A stretch of DNA of 64,000 nt from positions 56,230,501-56,294,500 of the forward strand of contig JASDFA010000003.1 in the NCBI GenBank assembly GCA_035772735.1. The letters are read 5' to 3'. This stretch comes from Datura wrightii (taxonomy: Eukaryota; Streptophyta; Magnoliopsida; Solanales; Solanaceae). Positions 58,590 to 64,000 of this stretch are shown piece after piece. How positions within the stretch are numbered: the first letter of the stretch is position 1; each line of letters opens with the position of its first letter. Both the position numbers and the translations under genes were made by a program. Under the pieces are notes generated by a model that saw nothing but the letters and a program-made list of their open reading frames with translations, had not been told where the DNA came from and did not search any database.

Positions 58590-60022
58590 TGTCACGCCCC
58601 AAAATGGGGTAGGCGCAGCTGGTACTCGATTCTAAGGTGATTGAGAAGTTGGTTGTATAGCGTCTGAACTACAACCCTCAGTCCTACAGGGCCACCTGTC
58701 ACAGTCAACTATAACATAGAAATGGATCGACAAGGTATCAATAATATAATAAAGATAGTATGCCGACAAGGCCACAATGGACACTAGAAAGAACTACGGA
58801 AAGCCAGCTAGGCCACAAACTGAACAACTATACAACTAGTCCATAAAAGCTTCTAAAAAAGTAAATAATACTGAATGAGGGACCGGGCCCCGACCTACCC
58901 ATATGTACATCAAAATCTCAAGATGACCAAACCAAACATAGGACTCCTGAAAGAAAGGAGCATACCAACTATTTGCTAGATCTGGGCTCCTGTCTGTACC
59001 TGCAGCACGATTGCAGGGATCCCCAGGAGAAGGGATGTAAGTACAAAGAAATGCACTGGTATGTAAGACTGATAGCTGTAAATAAAGAAATACCAAAGAT
59101 AAACTGCACCAGAGAAAGGAATAACAACAACTTGATACTCCGAAGCCGATCAACACAACAATGGAAAATAATAGCTGAACATAACTCAAAAGATAGGGTA
59201 GAGAGAGATTCTTTAAATCTATAACTAGTTACCCTATATGCAGACTCTATGGATGAGTATAACATAACTGGCTCATATGCCAAAACTTTCGATACTTGAA
59301 CCAGAGTTTATGAGAATCGACTAAGTGGCTCCTGATACTTGGACCAGAATTTAAGTATTGCTACCAGATACTCGGACCAGGACATTAAGATTTTCCTGAT
59401 ACTTGGACCAGGACTTTATGGCAAACCTAATACTTAATCTAGGATTTTCATACATATTCCTTCACACATTCAGCCATTTCATACTCAGACCAGAAAGGGC
59501 GTGCGACATCGCATAATTAGTTAGATGATACTCAAACTAGAGAGGACATGTGGTAATCAATACAAATCATGCCAAATGAGCACACTAATTCTGAGACCAG
59601 CAGCTGAATAATGCAATATATATCTGACTCAGATAACTGGTCCAACTTAGAGGACAACTGAACAATGCAAATGTAACTGACTCAACAATGCAAAGTAATT
59701 GACTTAGATAATGGGTCCAACTCGGAGGACCAATTGAACATCACAGATAATGGGTCCAACTTAAAGGAAAAACTGAACATCATACTTCTACTAACTAATA
59801 GAAGGGAAAATAAGACATAACTTGACTTGGAAGATTAACATGAACATGAAACTCGAGGAACAAGACACTGGACCTTGCTGAGGGGTTCTTAGAACCAACT
59901 CTAGATACTCAGACTCAACTTTGGAATATTTGGACACCATATGAATACTTGGATTCAACTTAGAAAGCTTAGACTATACTTGACCTCAACTGGGAGTACT
60001 CAGACTCAATTATGGATACTTA
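58590..60022. repeat. H: LTR-like DNA with short tandem repeats
   Basis: It begins TGTCACGCCCCAAAATGGGG, a common start of plant gypsy LTRs with a short inverted repeat (CCCC...GGGG). No gene is seen. Three degenerate arrays follow: GATACTTGGACCAGGA units at about 59290-59420, GATAATGGGTCCAACT units at about 59630-59780, and TACTCAGACTCAA units at about 59890-60020. It may be a solo or truncated LTR in F; the right end is not certain. Confidence 0.5.
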
Positions 60023-61738
60023 GTGTAAATGTCCGCTACTTTAGCACCTAATAACTCAATAACTTGACAATAGCTTAAGGAATAGGAGTTATGGAATTCC
60101 TTTTAAGCCTTAAGAACTCTAAAACATATATACATGAAATTTGGTAACCATATCAAAGAATCACTTGTTTGGTACTCTTGTTTACTCTTACTAATCTTGA
60201 CATTCATTTTTAGCGCACGTTATTCTTACGTCGTCATCTTAGATTCAATTTCCAATTTCATAAGGTGACTGATCTCGGGCAAAATAGCATGCCCGAGTGA
60301 CGCTTGAGAACTTAATTTAGTCTTGTCTAGGTAAGTAATTGTATACATTTTCATGTGATTTTATATAAATGTGAATATATGTGCTAACCAACATGATTAG
60401 TCCTTGTTTTGTAGGTTTCAATGATTTTGAGGAACTAATTTATAAGTTGGTGAAGTAGCGGAATAGATTCGGGAGCAGATGCGGTAGGCAGGAAGCACCA
60501 GCGCACCAGCAACGTGCGACGCCGTGCCAGCTGCGCGACAGAGCAAGGCCAACGCGCTGCCCAAGCAGCGTGACACGCTGCCAACGCGGTGGCACTCGGC
60601 AGTTTTGGCTTCCGGAGGCAATTTCCAGAGAGCTTTCGCATTACCTCCGTGTCACGGAGGCAGTGCTCCGCGATACACTCCGTGACACGGAGCCGTTCCA
60701 CGACAGGCTAAATTATGCACGTTTTCCATTACTATAAATAGGTCCCTTAGCTCCTAAATCCAATTTGTCACGATTTTATTCTGGAAAACTACCTAGGAGT
60801 GAAGAGAGAAGTGGGAGAAATCATCTAGGGTTTGGCAAATTCCCTTGTCATCTACCAAATTCATGTAAGTATGTTAGTTAGTAGTAGTTAGTTGTAGTTT
60901 TACGAACATGAATGGCAAGAACCCTTCCTCTTGGGTGGAAGCCATGAATTATGATTGTGATTTTATGAAATTGTTTTGGAATTAAGTTATTGATTGTTGT
61001 TTTCGTCTTGCATTCTGGATTGTTGGTTGTTTTTATGATTGATCACCATGAAAACATATACGTTAGCTTGGGCAATTGCTTGACAAAGAATTACCTAGGC
61101 CAGGACATGAGAATGTAAGGAGCATGTTTGTATCTCACGATATAATTTCGTGTTAGGATAGAAATATACCTAACACCTTGCTTGGTTGATAAAACGGGGG
61201 TTATTAAGAGACCAACTTAGGATTATCACATCACCACTCGAAGAAGTAGTTGTGAGGGTAAGTTGAGTTAAATGGTTAGACGCATGAAAGTCCCTAATCG
61301 TTTCCCTGTAAACCATAACATAATTAATTGCCCGTGAACTAGAAATTAGCATCCTCACTCACAATGATGCAGTGAGGCTAATTTTCCATGTTTAGAGGCT
61401 CGAAAGACCATGAACATGCAATTCTAATTATGTGAAACAACAATCGATAGTTTCATGCTTAACCCATTGAAAATTGTAGTATCGCATGATTATCTGGTTT
61501 TAACTCTATGTTGCTCCTAGAGTAAATTCAGGATATTTCGTTGACCAAAACTAGACTTAATTTAATCTCCCTCGAAAACTTCTATAACCTACACTTGCTA
61601 AAGTTAAGATCACACTTGAAATAGATAGTTAGAGGAATGGGTCCAGTCCCTGTGGGTTCGACATTCCAGTTCTCTAAAAGAGCCACTATATTTCTTGCAC
61701 GACCCGTACATTTGCGGACGCGCGAATTGGGTACGTCA
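60023..61738 (+). repeat. Element G 5' LTR
   Basis: It ends GTACGTCA before AGCTTT and the primer site. A GC-rich stretch at 60470-60700 holds perfect palindromes (CCTCCGTGTCACGGAGG at 60644-60660 and CTCCGTGACACGGAG at 60678-60692), followed by a TATA box at 60733-60740. The remainder is A+T-rich and noncoding. The left end is uncertain. Confidence 0.65.
60733..60740 (+). promoter_or_regulatory. LTR TATA box of element G
   Basis: TATAAATA on the plus strand, about 40 bases downstream of the last U3 palindrome. Transcription would start near 60765. Confidence 0.65.
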
Positions 61739-61744
61739 AGCTTT

Positions 61745-61762
61745 TGGCGCCGTTGTCGGGGA
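61745..61762 (+). other. Primer binding site (tRNA-Asp), element G
   Basis: TGGCGCCGTTGTCGGGGA, one base from the tRNA-Asp complement as I recall it. Confidence 0.9.
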
Positions 61763-61848
61763 CTCGGCAAAGTTTTGATAATTTATCTGTTTTTGTGTAT
61801 TTTTGAAATTTCCTTAACTGTTGAGAAACTTGGTCTTAGTCTGTTTGT

Positions 61849-63042
61849 TTGCAGGTGACAGGTTGTCCTGTCGAGCTGGCTAGAAGTAGAGAGCTTGTGG
61901 AACCGTTGCTGGAACCTGAACATCAAATCCATTTGCGAAGGAGAGTAGCTCTAGAGCAAAAGCTGAAGAGACTTCAAGAAAAGGTACAACAACAACCACC
62001 CGCGGGACAAGCACAATTGTCATCAAAAGCAATGGCAGCAAGACCAGTTCGTGAAGTGGCAATCCCACTAGCGACGAATGTGACCTCTAACATCCGTAAA
62101 CCGGAGCCTGGAGGGCACTTTGAGCTTAAACAAAACATGGTGCAGTTGTTACATTCTAGTGGTCAATTCACTGGGATGGCACATGAGGACCCACAGCAGC
62201 ACCTACAGAGCTTTTTAGAGATTAGTGACACGTTTGTCCCCACCGGCGTGTCCACAGATTATGTCCGACTGACCCTCTTCCCATTTTCACTGTTAGGAGA
62301 GGCGAAAAAGTGGCTGAAGGCTGAGCCACCGAACTCCATAACTTCATGGAATGACTTGGCTTAGAAGCTCCTTATCAGATTCTTCCCTTCAGGAAAAACT
62401 GCAAAGATGAGAAGTGAAATACTCAGTTTCAAGCAGAGGCCTGATGAGAACTTATATATGGCTTGGGAAAGATTCAAGTCATTGTTGAGAGACTGCCCCC
62501 ATCACCAGCAAACAAATGAAGTGCTGGCTCATACCTTTGTAGAAAGTCTAGACCCACACACGAAAATATTACTAGACTCTGCATCGGGTGGGCAAGCCTT
62601 GGAGAAAACATATGATGAGTTGTACACTTTGTTGAATAGAATTGCACAAGGAAATCCAGAGTGGCACAGCAAGTCATCGAAGGGGGCAGGAAAGAGATCG
62701 GGGTTGATAGAAGTAGATGGTTTGAATGCCTTGGCAGCACAGTTAGCTTCGTTCCAATATCAAATGATGACTCAGTTCAATAAACTGAGTATGAGCCAAC
62801 ACCAGGGCCAGGTTAATGCAGTTCAGCAAGCTCCGAGTTGGTGTGAAATTTGTGGTAATAATGGGCACAATGCAGAATCTTGTGGAGCCAATCTGGAATC
62901 AGTCAATTTTATTGGTAATGTGCATAGGAATCAGAATTTTGGGAACAACTCCAACAGAAATTGGCAGGGCCACCCAAATTTTTCTTGGGGTGGAAACCAA
63001 AAGCAGAATTATATGCAACCTCAACAACAACAGTATCAGTAG
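61849..63042 (+). pseudogene. Element G gag with CCHC zinc knuckle (one internal stop)
   Basis: Starts at the ATG 61849 (MQVTGCPVELARSRELVEPL); a later ATG could be the true start. The Gag core reads LKQNMVQLLHSSGQFTGMAH, LQSFLEISDTFV, LTLFPFSLLGEAKKWLKAEP, then TAG at 62362. It continues in the same frame: LLIRFFPSGKTAKMRSEILS, YMAWERFKSLLRDCPHHQ and LLDSASGGQALEKTYDELYT. The knuckle is CEICGNNGHNAESC (CX2CX4HX4C), then an Asn/Gln-rich end and TAG at 63040. C and D lack this knuckle. Confidence 0.88.
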
Positions 63043-64000
63043 AATAGGCAGAATGATGGGAAATTGAGTAGCAGCATTGAGGAAACATTGCAGAAAATCA
63101 TGGAGATCCAGACTCAGTTAGTGGAAAATCAGGCGAGGATGGCAACAGACTTAAAGAATCAGCAAATGGCCACCCGCAATCTTGAAAAACAAGTGGGTCA
63201 GATAGCAGTTGCTCAAAACATGAGATCACAAGGGGGATTACCAAGCGACACAGATCCTAACCCCCGGCTGATCAATGCCATCAGTCTGAGAAGCGATAAG
63301 CAATTAGCTGATGCAGTGCCAAAAGAGCTGAGAAAGGGGGTGCAGCCGGAGTTGGTTAGACCAGGACCATCCATCAACATGGGAGATAATCAGAGTGCTG
63401 GGAAACAAAATGCGCAACTTTCATTGCAGCCAGCACAAAGACGACCACCACCATTCCCTCAGAAATTCAGAAAGAGCAAGGAGGAGGAATGCTTCAAAAA
63501 GTTCTTTGAGAGCTTCAAAGAACTTCACATAAATTTGCCTCTTATTGATGTCTTGCAGGGAACGCCCAAGTATGCTAAATACTTGAAGTACGTGATGGCG
63601 AACAAAGTTAGATTGGTGGATGTCCAGACTGTAGCACTGACTGAGGAGTGCAGTCACAGGGTATTGAGCAAAATGCCGAAGAAGCTCAAAGACCCAGGGA
63701 GTTTTACCCTCCCCATATAAATTGGTAAAGCTGAGGTGCTACGAGCTTTGTGTGACTTAGGGGCAGAAGTTAATCTAATGCCCCTATCCTTATTCAACAC
63801 CCTGGGTTTGGGAAAACCGAGGCCGACAAGGTTGATGCTGCAGCTGACATACAAGTCGCGAGTGACACCTGATGGAATAATAGAGGACCTTTTCATCAAA
63901 GTAGGTAAGTTTATTATACCTGCTGATTTTATTGTTTTAGATTTTCAAGTTGATGACCAGGTACCCCTGATCTTGGGACGGCCATTCTTGGCCATTGGAG
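63043..64000 (+). pseudogene. Element G linker and retropepsin (one stop, cut by window end)
   Basis: In the same frame as gag. It opens with a helical stretch (SSSIEETLQKIMEIQTQLVE), then LEKQVGQIAVAQNMRSQGGL and the proline-rich QPAQRRPPPFPQKFRK. A TAA at 63718 falls between PGSFTLPI and IGKAEVLRAL. The active site CDLGAEVNLMPLSLF near 63750 keeps Asp, followed by GIIEDLFIKVGKFIIPADF and DQVPLILGRPFLAIG. RT would follow outside the window. Confidence 0.88.

Larger units (their letters stand above)
60023..64000 (+). mobile_element. Element G: plus-strand Athila/Tat-like element, running off the window
   Basis: The only coding element on the plus strand. 5' LTR to 61738, tRNA-Asp primer site at 61745, gag with a CCHC knuckle and a protease start to the window end. 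Three stops interrupt an otherwise single frame from 61849. Its left boundary (60023) is a guess based on a TG and on LTR length like that of C. Confidence 0.82.

Noticed and set aside
58836..59283. Minus-strand frames of about 100-117 codons in H, some with hydrophobic stretches
   Set aside because: They overlap each other in different frames, lack motifs, and sit in LTR-like repeat DNA.
60470..60700. GC-rich island as an rRNA or tRNA gene or a CpG-island promoter of a host gene
   Set aside because: No conserved RNA features are seen, and it lies in the U3 of the G LTR just upstream of a TATA box.
61880..62740. Minus-strand open frames within element G
   Set aside because: They are antisense to the clear plus-strand gag.

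Overview
This window is plant nuclear DNA made almost entirely of Ty3/gypsy LTR retrotransposons nested in one another. I find no host gene, rRNA, tRNA or CRISPR. The evidence is the tRNA-iMet and tRNA-Asp primer sites, a chromodomain (Tekay/Del-like) pol, Athila/Tat-like gag-protease polyproteins, 5-bp target duplications, and heavy decay by stops and frameshifts. The style of the elements suggests a dicot with a large genome, probably Solanaceae (from memory of similar elements, not a search). The setting is repeat-rich intergenic or heterochromatic DNA.

Layout. A (1-7528, minus): Tekay-like element cut by the window start. 7529-7856: inverted fragment of the B LTR. B (7857-13943, minus): gag-pro-only element with a truncated right LTR. 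13944-14551: unassigned, LTR-like. F (minus): an old Athila/Tat-like element now in three pieces (14552-15209, 35660-37324, 57686-58589). It was split by two Tekay-like elements, T2 (15210-35659, in protease) and T3 (37325-57685, in gag). T2 was then split in pol by C (19828-30532), and T3 in gag by D (43703-54329). C and D are sister copies of one non-autonomous family. H (58590 to about 60022): LTR-like DNA with short tandem repeats. G (about 60023-64000, plus): 5' LTR, tRNA-Asp primer site, gag and protease start of an Athila-like element that runs off the window.

The most interesting system is the C/D family. Both copies carry gag-protease but no reverse transcriptase, RNase H or integrase. 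Both then keep an extra gene (ORF3, resembling the 'putative plant transposon protein' domain) with its own LTR-like promoter: a cluster of GC-rich inverted repeats, a pyrimidine tract and a TATA box. Similar inverted-repeat clusters occur in the LTR U3 and in the ORF3 leader, so each element carries several. A testable idea is that ORF3 encodes a regulator acting on these arrays, comparable in logic to the VANC anti-silencing proteins of VANDAL transposons. Independently, all four LTR families examined (Tekay-like, C/D, B, G) carry short perfect palindromes, of different sequence, in U3.
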